Shown here: positions 15,534-25,851 of the stretch, in pieces
Layout: each line of letters begins with the position of its first letter
Numbering within the stretch: position 1 is the stretch's first letter
Source: Buttiauxella izardii
GTDB lineage: Bacteria > Pseudomonadota > Gammaproteobacteria > Enterobacterales > Enterobacteriaceae
DNA length: 64,000 nt
NCBI RefSeq assembly: GCF_003601925.1
Contig: NZ_QZWH01000038.1
Coordinates: 27,528-91,527, forward strand
Direction: 5' to 3'
Translations under genes and position numbers: made by a program
The notes under the pieces: generated by a model
What the model saw: only the letters and a program-made list of their open reading frames with translations
The model's database searches: none
What the model was told of the DNA's origin: nothing

Positions 15534-17294
15534 CTAGCCGCGTAATTCATTTGCCCGGCGGAAGCGGCCTTCATAATCAAACACCTTTTCCCGCACGTTC
15601 CAGAAGTTGCCATTCTTGCGGGCAACCACAAAGTCCGGGTGGCGAAGCGCCGATTGCTGGGCGACGACATCCGCCGCATTTATCCAGCGCAGCGGCACGC
15701 CAGGCGCACGACTGTGTGGCCGAATAAATAACTGCTCGAAGGCCATGCGCTGGGCGGGCGTTTGCAGCCGAAAACGTTCGCTGACATCCGCACCGTCTTC
15801 ATCGAAATAGGTAATTTTCAGCCAGTCGCCTTTTTCATCGCCACCGTGTTGCAAGGTCATCCCACCGCAGCGCAGAACCAGCGCATCTTTTAATTTCAGC
15901 GCGGCTTTTAACATATCGTCAGGATCGACCAGAACGTGATCGCACTGATGGCAGCGACGCGCGGCGATATCGTTTTCAGCGTGACATTGCGGGCAGTTTT
16001 TAAAGCGAAAACGGTAATCGCACTGTTCACGCGTGCCGTCATCGTCTTCAAACCAGCCCTGGCAACGACGACCAAAATGCTCAATCAACGTGCCATCGCT
16101 GGTGGTTTTGCCCCAAAAAGTGTTGGCAAAACCGCAGGAAGGGCAAAATACCTGAACCGGCACATTGTCGCTTTTGCCTTTGGCCGCCCCAACTTCTGGC
16201 GTAAACAAGTCATGGGGATTTCCGGCGTAGTCGAGAATCAAACAATCTTTCTTGCCTGGTGCCAGACGTAATCCGCGCCCAACAATTTGCTGATACAGGC
16301 TGACGGATTCCGTCGGGCGCAAAATGGCAATCAAATCGACATGTGGCGCATCAAAGCCGGTGGTGAGTACCGATACGTTTACCAGAAAGCGAAACTGCTG
16401 GTTTTTAAACGCTTCTATTAATGTATCGCGCGCGGGTCCGGGAGTATCGGCGGTAATCAATGCTGCATCGTTAGAGGGCAGCAGGGCGGTGACTTCTTTG
16501 GCGTGTTCAACGGTGGCGGCAAATATCATCACGCCGCGCCGCTCGGTAGCAAATTCCACAATCTGGCTGATGATATGCGGGGTAATACGTTTTTGCTGCT
16601 TCAGTTCGCGGTTAAGATCCGCCTCGCTGAACAGGCCATTGGATTGTGACTGCAAGCGGCTGAAATCGTATTGTACAACCGGCATATCCAGACGCTCAGG
16701 GGGCGTTAAATAGCCGTGCTTGATCATGTAACGCAGCGGTAACTCGTAGATACAATCGCGGAACAGGGCGCTTTCGTTGCCGCGTACCATGCCGTGATAA
16801 TGGAAATGATAAATCCAGCCTTTCCCCAAACGATAAGGCGTGGCGGTCAGGCCTAACAGGCGTAACTTCGGATTTGCAGTGCGTAAATGGGCAAGGATTT
16901 GCTGATACTGGCTGTCATCGGAATCACCAATGCGGTGGCATTCATCGACAATCAACAATGAAAACTCGCCCTTGAACTGCTCAAGATTTCGCGCCACAGA
17001 TTGCACGCTGCCGAAAACCACTTTGCCGTGGCTCTCTTTGCGTTGCAGACCGGCGGCGAAAATATCGGCCTCAAGACCCAGCGCACAATATTTAGCGTGG
17101 TTTTGCGCAACTAATTCTTTAACGTGAGCCAGCACCAGTACGCGCCCACGCGCCACGCGAGCCAGTTCGGCAATCACCAGACTTTTTCCCGCGCCCGTAG
17201 GCAAAACAATCACCGCAGGAGTGAGGTGTTTGCGGAAATGGGCGAGGGTGGCGTCGACCGCTTCTTGTTGATAAGGGCGCAGGGTAAAAGACAT
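15534..17294 (-). CDS. radD: SF2 helicase-like DNA repair protein RadD (YejH)
   Basis: A 586-aa superfamily 2 ATPase linked to double-strand break repair and stimulation of RecA strand exchange. Walker [12 protein letters not shown] lies near 32-42, the DECH box (IVDECHRIG) near 133-141, motif III LTATPYR near 169, and motif [11 protein letters not shown] near 328. Two four-cysteine clusters follow: CPSC near 382 and [18 protein letters not shown] (residues about 433-450, the RadD zinc region). Length equals the E. coli protein. The ATG is at 17292-17294, close to an ERIC element. Confidence 0.95.
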   Translation of the reverse strand: MSFTLRPYQQEAVDATLAHFRKHLTPAVIVLPTGAGKSLVIAELARVARGRVLVLAHVKELVAQNHAKYCALGLEADIFAAGLQRKESHGKVVFGSVQSVARNLEQFKGEFSLLIVDECHRIGDSDDSQYQQILAHLRTANPKLRLLGLTATPYRLGKGWIYHFHYHGMVRGNESALFRDCIYELPLRYMIKHGYLTPPERLDMPVVQYDFSRLQSQSNGLFSEADLNRELKQQKRITPHIISQIVEFATERRGVMIFAATVEHAKEVTALLPSNDAALITADTPGPARDTLIEAFKNQQFRFLVNVSVLTTGFDAPHVDLIAILRPTESVSLYQQIVGRGLRLAPGKKDCLILDYAGNPHDLFTPEVGAAKGKSDNVPVQVFCPSCGFANTFWGKTTSDGTLIEHFGRRCQGWFEDDDGTREQCDYRFRFKNCPQCHAENDIAARRCHQCDHVLVDPDDMLKAALKLKDALVLRCGGMTLQHGGDEKGDWLKITYFDEDGADVSERFRLQTPAQRMAFEQLFIRPHSRAPGVPLRWINAADVVAQQSALRHPDFVVARKNGNFWNVREKVFDYEGRFRRANELRG

Positions 17295-17303
17295 CGGTAC
17301 TCC

Positions 17304-17426
17304 TACCCTTCATCTTTCAAGCTACAGGGGTGTTGGCTGCACTCACTTACCCCAGTCACTTACTCAAGTAAGCTCCTGGGGATAAGCTCCCTTGCCGCCT
17401 ACCTGTAACTCGAAATCTAAAGGGTA
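17304..17426. repeat. ERIC element (full length)
   Basis: A 123-bp imperfect palindrome with ends TACCCTT and AAAGGGTA. Its core contains CTTACCCCAGTCACTTACT and GTAAGCTCCTGGGGAT, the conserved enterobacterial repetitive intergenic consensus segments. It lies between radD and rsuA, 9 bp upstream of the radD start codon, so it may sit in the radD leader. Confidence 0.9.
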
Positions 17427-17610
17427 TCAAACTAGTCATAAGTGATACGAAAGCGTCGATTATGGCATGAATCGGGGTTTTAGCTTGAGAGAGTTTTCTA
17501 TCCCGCTATACTGGCAAACTAATTAACAGGCAAACGATTTTTCCCTTAGAAAATGGGCGAATGCCCGGCTAGCCTTATGCTGGCACCTCTTAGAAACAGG
17601 CAATATTTTA

Positions 17611-18318
17611 ATGCGACTCGATAAATTTATCTCTCAGCAACTTGGCGTGAGCCGCGCTATTGCTGGCCGTGAAATCCGCGCACAGCGTGTCACTATTGAT
17701 GGCGAAATGGTGCGTGACGCCGCTTTTAAACTGAACCCGGAACACCAGGTTGAGTTTGATGGCCGTTCGCTGACTCAGGAAAATGGCCCTCGTTATTTCA
17801 TGCTCAACAAACCACAGGGTTATGTTTGTTCAACCGAAGACCCGGATCACCCAACCGTGCTCTATTTCCTCGATGAACCGATGGCGCACAAACTGCATGC
17901 TGCCGGGCGTCTGGATATCGACACCACCGGACTGGTGCTGATGACCGACGATGGGCAGTGGTCGCATCGCATTACTTCTCCGCGCCATCACTGCGAAAAA
18001 ACCTATCTGGTCACGCTGGAAAACCCTGTGTCAGATGACACAGCAGAACAATTCGCCGCAGGCGTTCAATTGCATAATGAAAAAGATCTGACGTTACCCG
18101 CGGTGATGGAAGTCATCACGCCGCTTGAAGTGCGTCTGACCATCAGCGAAGGGCGTTATCACCAGGTAAAACGTATGTTCGCCGCAGTGGGTAACCATGT
18201 CGTTGGCCTGCATCGTGAACGCATTGGCGCTATTGCGATGGATGAGGATCTCGCGCCAGGTGAATATCGCCGATTAACCGAAGAAGAAATTGCCAGTGTC
18301 GGCATGCCGCCACGTTAA
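17611..18318 (+). CDS. rsuA: 16S rRNA pseudouridine-516 synthase RsuA
   Basis: Makes pseudouridine at position 516 of 16S rRNA during small-subunit assembly. The 235-aa protein has an N-terminal S4 RNA-binding domain ([19 protein letters not shown], about 1-55) and the RsuA/RluB catalytic signature [17 protein letters not shown] (about 98-114) with the nucleophilic Asp in LDIDT, followed by [16 protein letters not shown]. It is a few residues longer than E. coli RsuA at the C-terminus. bcr follows after 15 nt. Confidence 0.96.
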   Translation: MRLDKFISQQLGVSRAIAGREIRAQRVTIDGEMVRDAAFKLNPEHQVEFDGRSLTQENGPRYFMLNKPQGYVCSTEDPDHPTVLYFLDEPMAHKLHAAGRLDIDTTGLVLMTDDGQWSHRITSPRHHCEKTYLVTLENPVSDDTAEQFAAGVQLHNEKDLTLPAVMEVITPLEVRLTISEGRYHQVKRMFAAVGNHVVGLHRERIGAIAMDEDLAPGEYRRLTEEEIASVGMPPR

Positions 18319-18333
18319 TTCCCGGAGGAAGCG

Positions 18334-19530
18334 TTGAGTAGTAAGCAAAACTCGTCAATTGGTATTGTGGTGATCCTTGGCCTGCTGGCCATGTTAATGC
18401 CGTTATCAATCGATATGTATTTACCGGCCTTGCCGGTTATCGCCTCGGAATTTGGCGTGCCGGCGGGCAGCGCACAAATGACGCTCAGTACCTATATTCT
18501 CGGCTTCGCTATCGGCCAGCTATTTTATGGCCCGATGGCAGACAGTATTGGCCGTAAGCCTGTGGTACTGGGTGGCACGCTCATCTTTGCCGTGGCGGCC
18601 ATTGCTTGCGCACTCTCGCAAACCATTGATCACCTGATTGCGATGCGCTTCCTGCATGGCCTTTCGGCGGCTGCGGCAAGCGTGGTGATTAACGCCCTGA
18701 TGCGCGACATTTACCCGAAAGAAGAGTTTTCGCGCATGATGTCGTTTGTCATGCTGATTACTACTATTGCGCCACTGGTTGCGCCAATGGTCGGGGGCGC
18801 GGTGCTGGTTTGGTTTAGCTGGCATGCGATCTTCTGGATTCTGGCAGTGGCTGCATTGTTAGCCTCAGCCATGATCTTCTTTATGATTCACGAAACGCTC
18901 CCGGTTGAACGACGTCAGAAGTTTCATCTGCGCACTACCATCGGTAACTTTGCCACGCTGTTCCGCCACAAACGCGTGTTGAGTTATATGCTGGCGAGCG
19001 GGTTCAGCTTTGCGGCGATGTTCTCATTTTTGAGCGCCGGGCCGTTTGTGTATATCGAGCTGAACCATGTTGAACCACAGCATTTCGGTTACTACTTCGC
19101 GCTGAACATTGTCTTCCTGATTGTCATGACGCTGATCAACAGCCGCTTTGTGCGCCGTTTTGGCCCACTGGCGATGTTCCGTTTCGGCTTGTTTGTGCAG
19201 TTCGCCATGGCTATCTGGCTGGTGGTGAGCACCGGAATGGGGTTAGGTTTCTGGTCGATGGTGCTGGGAATTGCAGTGTTTGTCGGCTGCGTTTCGATGG
19301 TGTCGTCGAATGCGATGGCGGTCATTCTTGATGAATTTCCCCATATGGCGGGAACGGCTTCTTCATTGGCAGGCACGTTCCGCTTTGGTATTGGCGCATT
19401 AACAGGGGCGTTGCTTTCTATCGCGACCTTTAATACAGCGTGGCCAATGATTTGGTCGATTGCGGTATGTGCTACGTGTTCTATTGGTTTCTATCTCTAC
19501 GCCAGCCGCCCGCGTTTAGCCACGAAATAG
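18334..19530 (+). CDS. bcr: MFS drug exporter Bcr (bicyclomycin/sulfonamide resistance)
   Basis: A 398-aa, 12-helix major facilitator protein of the DHA1 Bcr/CflA family that exports bicyclomycin, sulfonamides and dipeptides in E. coli. Visible are the first-helix motif [14 protein letters not shown], the loop 2-3 motif [16 protein letters not shown] (about 69-84) and the motif C region [14 protein letters not shown]. The start is TTG at 18334, chosen because GGAGG lies 6 nt upstream and the encoded N-terminus ([15 protein letters not shown]) aligns with Bcr. It lies 15 nt after rsuA, the same pair as in E. coli. Confidence 0.95.
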   Translation: MSSKQNSSIGIVVILGLLAMLMPLSIDMYLPALPVIASEFGVPAGSAQMTLSTYILGFAIGQLFYGPMADSIGRKPVVLGGTLIFAVAAIACALSQTIDHLIAMRFLHGLSAAAASVVINALMRDIYPKEEFSRMMSFVMLITTIAPLVAPMVGGAVLVWFSWHAIFWILAVAALLASAMIFFMIHETLPVERRQKFHLRTTIGNFATLFRHKRVLSYMLASGFSFAAMFSFLSAGPFVYIELNHVEPQHFGYYFALNIVFLIVMTLINSRFVRRFGPLAMFRFGLFVQFAMAIWLVVSTGMGLGFWSMVLGIAVFVGCVSMVSSNAMAVILDEFPHMAGTASSLAGTFRFGIGALTGALLSIATFNTAWPMIWSIAVCATCSIGFYLYASRPRLATK

Positions 19531-19544
19531 ATTAATATCTCAAA

Positions 19545-19570
19545 ACGGGCATCGCCAGATGCCCGTTCTT
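19545..19570 (+). terminator. Rho-independent terminator after bcr
   Basis: ACGGGCATC and GATGCCCGT pair around GCCA and are followed by TCTTT. It lies 14 nt after the bcr stop. Confidence 0.88.
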
Positions 19571-19875
19571 TAATCCACATCAACGAAATTCCCCCACGAA
19601 TGCCTACAATTTGTTTCTCAAATGTAAACGCATCAGCAATAAAAAGTCACATTCTTGTAGTTAAAAAGGTTGAGTTACATCGCAGAAAGCGTTACATATA
19701 GCGCCGAAACGTGTGCAGCAGCACAAAAATAAAACGTTAAATATGAAATGGTAGACAAATAATTACAACGGATGTAAGCGGTTTCGAGGTTGTTTACACA
19801 CAATTAACTAACATTGTGTTAACCTTTATGTGAATCGTTTGTGAAATAAATTTGGATTTTTTTGGGGATACCACA
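19571..19875. other. AT-rich upstream region of yejG
   Basis: About 305 bp without a gene. It is AT-rich and holds TTGTTTACACACAATTAAC near 19788-19806 and further A/T tracts. It must contain the yejG promoter, but I cannot assign -35/-10 boxes or a regulator site with confidence. Confidence 0.4.
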
Positions 19876-20223
19876 GTGAATACGTTACAACTTTCCATCG
19901 TTCATCGCTTACCACACAGCTATCGCTGGTTGGCGGGCTTTGCAGGTTCCAGAGTTGAACCGATTCCGCAAAACGGGCAGAGCGCTGAAAACTGCCTGAT
20001 TGGCCTGAAATTACTCAGCGATAATAACAGCGATTCAGCGTGGCCGACGATGCACAAACTAAGCCTGGCGCTGCGCGATATCGAAGTGGATTCTGCGGTT
20101 GTGGAGTGTGAAGGCCAACCGTGCCTGTTCGTTAATCGTCAGGATGAACAAACAGCAACTTGCCGACTGAAAAATTTTGGCGTGGCGATTGCCGAGTCGT
20201 TTTCCAGCGCGAACCCATTCTAA
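19876..20223 (+). CDS. yejG: Conserved protein YejG
   Basis: A 115-aa soluble protein of unknown function, specific to enterobacteria. It matches E. coli YejG (114 aa) in [15 protein letters not shown] at the start and [15 protein letters not shown] near the end. I chose GTG at 19876 because GGGGA lies 7 nt upstream and the encoded N-terminus aligns with E. coli. The frame is open to a TTG at 19852. It converges on yejF with 12 nt between the stops. Confidence 0.88.
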   Translation: MNTLQLSIVHRLPHSYRWLAGFAGSRVEPIPQNGQSAENCLIGLKLLSDNNSDSAWPTMHKLSLALRDIEVDSAVVECEGQPCLFVNRQDEQTATCRLKNFGVAIAESFSSANPF

Positions 20224-20235
20224 CGCCCAAATTTA

Positions 20236-21825
20236 TCAGGCAAGTGCGAGTAACTGGCGTGTGTATTCCGCCTGAGGCGCGGCAAAAATTTGCTGACAAG
20301 GCCCTTGTTCCACAACTTCACCCTGCCGCAATACCACGACCTGATGGCACAACGACTTCACCACGCGCAAATCATGGCTGATAAAAATGTAGGCCAGCTG
20401 ATGCTTTTCCTGCAATGACTTCAGCAACGCAAGAATTTGCGCTTGCACCGAACGGTCAAGCGACGAAGTCGGTTCATCAAGAATAATCAATTCGGGTTGT
20501 AAAATGAGTGCCCTGGCAATCGCAATGCGCTGACGTTGCCCGCCAGAAAACTCCGCCGGATAACGGTGCATCGTTTCGGGATCTAAACCCACTTCCTGCA
20601 TAGCCACGATGACTTTTTGTTCGCGCTGTGCGGCACTTAACGCCGGTTGATGAACGCGCAAACCTTCTTCAATAATCTGCAACACATCCAGCCGCGGGTT
20701 CAGTGATGAATTCGGGTCCTGGAAAACGACCTGAATACGGCTACGCAACGGCAGCAGCTTTTTGCGATTAAGCTCGTGCAGCGGTTTCCCATCAAACCAA
20801 ATCTCGCCGCTGGAATGAATTAACCGTAACAGCGCAAGGCCGGTAGTGCTTTTCCCCGAACCTGATTCCCCAACCAAACCGATACTTTCACCCGCACGCA
20901 GCGCAAAGCTCAGATCTTTAATTCCATAGTTGTAGCCAATGGTCTTTTTGAGCAGACCGCGACGGATAGGGAAGGCGACCTGCAAATCACGAACCGTAAG
21001 TAGTGGGGAAACAGACTCATCAACTGGGCGAGGAGTGCCAGCAGGTTCTGCCGCCAGCAATTGCTGAGTATAGGAATGCTGTGGTGCAGAGAGTAATTGA
21101 GCCGCTGAGTTTTGCTCAACGCATTTGCCGTGGCGCATCACCGCCACGTTATCGGCCAGCTTTTTGACGATGCCCAGATTATGGGTGATGAACAGCAATC
21201 CCATATTCAGCTCTTGCTTGAGCTCTTTGAGCAGTTGCAGAATTTGCGCCTGCACGGTGACATCGAGCGCGGTGGTCGGCTCATCGGCAATCAACAATTC
21301 CGGGCGAGTGAGCAGCGCCATGGCTATCATCACGCGTTGGCGTTCGCCGCCGGAAAGCTGGTGCGGGAAGTCAGTTAGACGACTTGCTGCGTTGCGAATG
21401 CCAACGCGATCAAGGCAGGTAAGCATTTCTGCACGGGCGGCTTCACGGCGCATTCCGCGGTGCAGCGATAACACTTCATAAAGCTGCTTTTCAATATTGT
21501 GTAATGGATTTAACGAAACCATCGGTTCCTGGAAAATCATCGCGATTTTGTTGCCGCGCACCGTGCGAAGCAGTTTTTCGGGGGCGTGCAATAATTCCTG
21601 GCCTTTAAAGAATATTTCGCCATTGGGATAAACAACCGGCGGCGCGGGCAGCAACCGCAACACCGACAACGCCGTGACACTTTTCCCAGAACCAGACTCG
21701 CCAACCAGTGCCAGCGTTTCACCGGCATTCACCTCAAGTGATAAATCATCCACCACCTGGCGGACGGTATCGCCGCTGCGAAAAGCCACGGATAAATTCT
21801 TGATAGAAAGCAGTGGAGTGGTCAT
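20236..21825 (-). CDS. yejF: Peptide ABC transporter double ATPase YejF
   Basis: A 529-aa ATPase subunit of the YejABEF importer (microcin C and peptides), carrying two full nucleotide-binding domains. Domain 1 has GESGSGKSVTA (about 42-52), LSGGERQRV and LLIADEPTTALD. Domain 2 has GESGSGKSTTG (about 320-330), FSGGQRQRI and LIILDEPTSSLD. I start at the ATG at 21823-21825 (MTTPLLSIKNL), 1 nt after the yejE stop. The open frame extends 16 codons upstream but that region lies in yejE. Length equals E. coli YejF. Confidence 0.96.
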   Translation of the reverse strand: MTTPLLSIKNLSVAFRSGDTVRQVVDDLSLEVNAGETLALVGESGSGKSVTALSVLRLLPAPPVVYPNGEIFFKGQELLHAPEKLLRTVRGNKIAMIFQEPMVSLNPLHNIEKQLYEVLSLHRGMRREAARAEMLTCLDRVGIRNAASRLTDFPHQLSGGERQRVMIAMALLTRPELLIADEPTTALDVTVQAQILQLLKELKQELNMGLLFITHNLGIVKKLADNVAVMRHGKCVEQNSAAQLLSAPQHSYTQQLLAAEPAGTPRPVDESVSPLLTVRDLQVAFPIRRGLLKKTIGYNYGIKDLSFALRAGESIGLVGESGSGKSTTGLALLRLIHSSGEIWFDGKPLHELNRKKLLPLRSRIQVVFQDPNSSLNPRLDVLQIIEEGLRVHQPALSAAQREQKVIVAMQEVGLDPETMHRYPAEFSGGQRQRIAIARALILQPELIILDEPTSSLDRSVQAQILALLKSLQEKHQLAYIFISHDLRVVKSLCHQVVVLRQGEVVEQGPCQQIFAAPQAEYTRQLLALA

Positions 21826-21826
21826 A

Positions 21827-22852
21827 TCAGTGCGCCTTGCTCGGGTCGAAGGCGTCGCGCACTGCTTCGCCAATAAAAATGAGTAACGTTAGCAAAATGG
21901 CTAGCGAGAAAAATGCGGTGATGCCAAGCCACGGTGCCTGTAGATTGTTTTTGCCTTGCAGCAGCAGTTCGCCCAGAGACGGCGAGCCAAGCGGCAATCC
22001 AAAGCCTAAGAAATCCAGCGAGGTGAGGGTGGTAATCGAGCCGCAAAGGATAAACGGCAAAAATGTGAGGGTGGCGACCATCGCGTTGGGCAGCATATGG
22101 CGCAGGATGATTGACCTGTCGCCGACGCCCATCGCCTGCGCGGCACGAATATAATCGAAGTTACGGGTGCGCAGAAACTCAGCGCGTACCACTCCTACCA
22201 GGCTCATCCAGCCGAACAGCACCGTAATACCCAGCAGCCACCAGAAATTCGGCTGAATAACGCTTGAGAGCAGGATTATCAGAAATAACGTCGGCATCCC
22301 TGACCAGACTTCGATAAACCGCTGCCCCCACAAATCCACTCGCCCACCGTAATACCCCTGAACTGCGCCCGCAAGAATGCCAATCACGCTGGAAAATAGC
22401 GTCAGCATCAGGCCAAAGAGGATTGAAATACGTGTGCCGTACAAAATCCGCGCCAGCACATCGCCGCCATTGGCGTCGGTACCCAGCCAGTTCTGGCTGC
22501 TCGGCGGCGAAGGGAAAGGCACGGTGGTGGCAAAGTTTATCGCATTCGAGCCAAAGCGGATCGGCGCCCACAACACCCAGCCTTTCTCGCTCAGGCGCTG
22601 TGCAAGCCATGGATCCTGATAATCAGCCGGTGTTGCCAGCGGGCCGCCAAAATCACTTTCGCTGTAATTCTTGATAAACGGGAAGTAAAGACGCTCTTGA
22701 TAATGGACGATCAGCGGGCGATCGTTGGCGACCAACTCAGATCCGAGACTCAGTAAAAACAGAACAGCGAAAACCCAAAGCGACCAGTAGCCGCGTTTGT
22801 TGTGGCGAAAACGTGCCCAGCGGGCCTGATTAACGGGACTTAAGCGGCTCAT
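21827..22852 (-). CDS. yejE: Peptide ABC transporter permease YejE
   Basis: A 341-aa OppC-type inner-membrane permease of YejABEF, the same length as in E. coli. An N-terminal helix ([19 protein letters not shown]) is followed by a large periplasmic loop and five further helices with the permease EAA loop [20 protein letters not shown] (about 237-256). Its ATG overlaps the yejB stop (ATGA), and yejF follows after 1 nt. Confidence 0.96.
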   Translation of the reverse strand: MSRLSPVNQARWARFRHNKRGYWSLWVFAVLFLLSLGSELVANDRPLIVHYQERLYFPFIKNYSESDFGGPLATPADYQDPWLAQRLSEKGWVLWAPIRFGSNAINFATTVPFPSPPSSQNWLGTDANGGDVLARILYGTRISILFGLMLTLFSSVIGILAGAVQGYYGGRVDLWGQRFIEVWSGMPTLFLIILLSSVIQPNFWWLLGITVLFGWMSLVGVVRAEFLRTRNFDYIRAAQAMGVGDRSIILRHMLPNAMVATLTFLPFILCGSITTLTSLDFLGFGLPLGSPSLGELLLQGKNNLQAPWLGITAFFSLAILLTLLIFIGEAVRDAFDPSKAH

Positions 22853-23946
22853 CCTCGCCCCTCGAAATCAATACGCGGATCAACCAGCGTGTAGGTGATG
22901 TCACTGAGAATATTCAATAGCAGGCCAATCAGCGTAAAGATGTACAAAGTGCCAAACATCACCGGGTAGTCGCGGGAAATGGTCGAGTCATAACCCAATA
23001 ACCCCAGCCCGTTTAGCGAGAACATCACTTCGATAAGCAATGAACCGGTAAAAAACATACTGATGAACGTGGCAGGAAAACCCGCAATGACCAATAGCAT
23101 GGCGTTACGGAACACATGGCGGTAAAGAATTTTACTTTCATCCAGTCCCTTGGCTCGCGCCGTGACGACGTATTGCTTGCGAATTTCATCGAGGAACGAG
23201 TTTTTCGTTAGCATTGTTAACGTTGCAAAACCGCCAACCACAGTCGCCAGCACCGGCAGCGTGATGTGCCAGAGATAATCAATGATCTTACCGTACCACG
23301 GCAGGGTATCGAAATTGGTCGAAACCAGGCCTCGCAGCGGGAACCAGTCCAGATAGCTGCCGCCCGCAAATAAAACAATCAGCAAAATAGCGAACAGGAA
23401 AGCGGGGATCGCGTAGCCAATAATAATGAACGTGCTGCTCCAGATATCAAAACTGCTGCCGTTGCTGACCGCTTTGCGTATGCCGAGTGGAATCGACACA
23501 ATATAGATAATTAAGGTGCTCCACAGGCCAATCGAGATTGAAACCGGCAGGCTTTCTTTAATGAGATTCAAAACCGATGAGCTGCGGAACAGACTGTCGC
23601 CAAAGTCAAAACGCAGGTAATCGCCGAGCATTTTGAAGTAGCGTTCATGAAGCGGTTTATCAAAGCCGTAGCGGTGAGTGATTTCGGCAATCACTTCCGG
23701 GTCAAGGCCGCGCGCCCCGCGATACTGGCTGTCAGTCGCATTAGCGACACCCACACGCGCATGTCCGCTGCCCATGGTGTCAGTTGCCATGCCAGGCACG
23801 CCTGAACCATGGCCAAATTGAATCGCCGCTATCGCCTGATCAACCGGGCCACCGGGCGCTATCTGTACGATGAAAAAATTGATGGTGATAATCGCCCACA
23901 AGGTAGGGATTATCAGCAGCAAGCGACGTAACAGATAACTTCCCAT
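22849..23946 (-). CDS. yejB: Peptide ABC transporter permease YejB
   Basis: A 365-aa OppB-type permease partner of YejE. It has a typical first helix ([26 protein letters not shown], residues about 9-34), an extra periplasmic segment, and the EAA motif [21 protein letters not shown] (about 262-282). It begins 8 nt after yejA and overlaps yejE by 4 nt, forming the yejABEF operon. Confidence 0.96.
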   Translation of the reverse strand: MGSYLLRRLLLIIPTLWAIITINFFIVQIAPGGPVDQAIAAIQFGHGSGVPGMATDTMGSGHARVGVANATDSQYRGARGLDPEVIAEITHRYGFDKPLHERYFKMLGDYLRFDFGDSLFRSSSVLNLIKESLPVSISIGLWSTLIIYIVSIPLGIRKAVSNGSSFDIWSSTFIIIGYAIPAFLFAILLIVLFAGGSYLDWFPLRGLVSTNFDTLPWYGKIIDYLWHITLPVLATVVGGFATLTMLTKNSFLDEIRKQYVVTARAKGLDESKILYRHVFRNAMLLVIAGFPATFISMFFTGSLLIEVMFSLNGLGLLGYDSTISRDYPVMFGTLYIFTLIGLLLNILSDITYTLVDPRIDFEGRG

Positions 23947-23954
23947 GAGTGTCC

Positions 23955-25763
23955 TTAACGCCGGTTTTCTGGTAGTTGAGCGGCTTTGTTAACGTCATAC
24001 CACCAGGTGTCAAATCCGGTTGTGTATAACGGATGAATCGCCGGTTTGGAGAATTTGCTCCACCAGGCAAAGCGGTCTGCAGCCATGTACCACATTGGAA
24101 TCATGTAATTATTCCAGGTCAGTACACGGTCGAGTGCGCGGCCTAAGGGTAACAGTTTTTGTTTATCGCCCTGATTGGCGACAATCTGAGAAATTAGGTT
24201 GTCGATAACCGGGCTTTTCACGCCGGGCGCGTTATAGGTGGAATCGACATATTCAGACGCCCACGAAATTTGTACGTCAGCACTCGGATAAGGCATGGCG
24301 CTGTAAAGCGTTGGCATCATGTCATAGTCGCGTGTACGCAGGCGGTTGGTCAGCTGCGAGTTATCGACCTGGCGAATTTCCATCGTGACCCCCAGGCGTT
24401 GCAGATTATGCTGGAAAGGCAGAATCCATTGCGTGTTGCCGGTGGTGGCGGTCAATAATTCAAAGGTGAAGGGTTTACCCGTTTTAACGTTGATCAGTTT
24501 CTGGTCTTTCAGTTCCCAACCCGCTTCTTTGAGCAATGCCAGGGCTTTGAGCAGATTGTCCCGGTCAAAACCATTGCCGTTGGATTTTGGCGGGTTGTAT
24601 ATCGTGGTAAAGACCTCGGGCGGTAAATCTTTTTTCATCGGTGCCAGTAACATCAATTCAGCGGCGTCAGGGTAATCACGTGCAGCATATTCGGTGTTCT
24701 GGAAATAGCTGTTTGCCCGGCTATAAGAGCCATAAAACAGTGCCTTATTCATCCATTCAAAATCAAACGCCAGGCCAATAGCCTCACGAACTTTTCGGTC
24801 AGCAAAGATGGGGCGTTGAATGTTAAAGGCCAGCCAGCGCGTATCTTGCGCCGCTTCGTTAGGCTGTTCTTCTTTGACGATGAAATGATTAGCGAAGTTT
24901 TTCCCGATGTAACGCGTTGCCCAGTTTTTGGCTGAGGCTTCATTGCGGAAATCAAACGCACCGGCTTTGAAAGCCTCAAAGGCGACATTATCGTCAAGAT
25001 AATAGTCATAACGGATGGAGTCGAAATTCCAGCGCCCACGGTTAACTGGCAGATTGGCGGCCCAGTAATCCCTGACGCGAGAATAAGTGATGTACTGGCC
25101 CATGCGCCATGCGGTTATTTTATAAGGGCCGCTGGCTGGCGGCGGCGAGGATAGCGGGTCGCTGAGTTTATGGTTTTTCCAGAATTTTTCCGGGAATACC
25201 GGCAGTGAAAATAGCCCCAACATGCGATCTTTGCTCGGTTCTGCCAGCTCGATACGCACGGTTAAAGGCGCAATAGCTTTGACCTTCGCGCCTTTATAAA
25301 CCAGGCGAAACTGCGGAACGCCTTCGGTCATGAATTTATTAAAGGTGAAGGCAACGTCGTTGGCTTTAATGGGTGTACCGTCATGAAAACGCGCCCGGGG
25401 ATTAATTTCGATTTCGGCCCAGGCAAAGTTATCAGGGTAACGCGCCATTTCGCCAATCAAGGGGTAGTAGCTACCGGGTTCATCATCAGAAGTGGTAAAC
25501 AGCGTGTCGTAAAGTGCTTCGGTGCGCACCCCCGCATTGCCACGTAGGGCATAACGGTTGAAATTATCAAAGGTTCCAATCGCTGAAAGCGTGATATTTC
25601 CGCCCTTTGGAGCCGCAGGATTGACGTAATCGAAATGGGTAAAGTTAATCGCGTATTTAGGCTCACCTAAAACGGCAAACGAATAACTTTCCTTGATGTT
25701 TTCGGCCTGACTTTGGAAAGTCATCAGGCAAAGGCTTAGCAGTGCGAAGGCGCGAGCTAACAT
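23955..25763 (-). CDS. yejA: Periplasmic peptide-binding protein YejA
   Basis: Solute-binding protein of the YejABEF importer (SBP_bac_5 family). From the ATG at 25761-25763 it has 602 aa, close to E. coli YejA (604), with a signal peptide [20 protein letters not shown] and mature start near ENIKESYSF. An ATG nine codons upstream (25788-25790) is also possible, but it makes an atypical leader and lacks a ribosome site. The family body is seen in [15 protein letters not shown] and the C-terminal [12 protein letters not shown]. It is first in yejA-B-E-F. Confidence 0.95.
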   Translation of the reverse strand: MLARAFALLSLCLMTFQSQAENIKESYSFAVLGEPKYAINFTHFDYVNPAAPKGGNITLSAIGTFDNFNRYALRGNAGVRTEALYDTLFTTSDDEPGSYYPLIGEMARYPDNFAWAEIEINPRARFHDGTPIKANDVAFTFNKFMTEGVPQFRLVYKGAKVKAIAPLTVRIELAEPSKDRMLGLFSLPVFPEKFWKNHKLSDPLSSPPPASGPYKITAWRMGQYITYSRVRDYWAANLPVNRGRWNFDSIRYDYYLDDNVAFEAFKAGAFDFRNEASAKNWATRYIGKNFANHFIVKEEQPNEAAQDTRWLAFNIQRPIFADRKVREAIGLAFDFEWMNKALFYGSYSRANSYFQNTEYAARDYPDAAELMLLAPMKKDLPPEVFTTIYNPPKSNGNGFDRDNLLKALALLKEAGWELKDQKLINVKTGKPFTFELLTATTGNTQWILPFQHNLQRLGVTMEIRQVDNSQLTNRLRTRDYDMMPTLYSAMPYPSADVQISWASEYVDSTYNAPGVKSPVIDNLISQIVANQGDKQKLLPLGRALDRVLTWNNYMIPMWYMAADRFAWWSKFSKPAIHPLYTTGFDTWWYDVNKAAQLPENRR

Positions 25764-25808
25764 CGTATGGGCCAATCCTTGTAACGTCATGATGATGAAT
25801 CATAAGTT

Positions 25809-25842
25809 ATACCCACGATACTTCAAGCGGCATCTGTGTTAG
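25809..25842. repeat. ERIC end fragment (relic)
   Basis: ATACCCACGATACTTCAAGC followed by GGCATCTGTGTTAG matches the terminal third of an ERIC element, and the rest is missing. It lies between yejA and the EAL gene pdeN. Confidence 0.6.
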
Positions 25843-25851
25843 TCCTGGGCG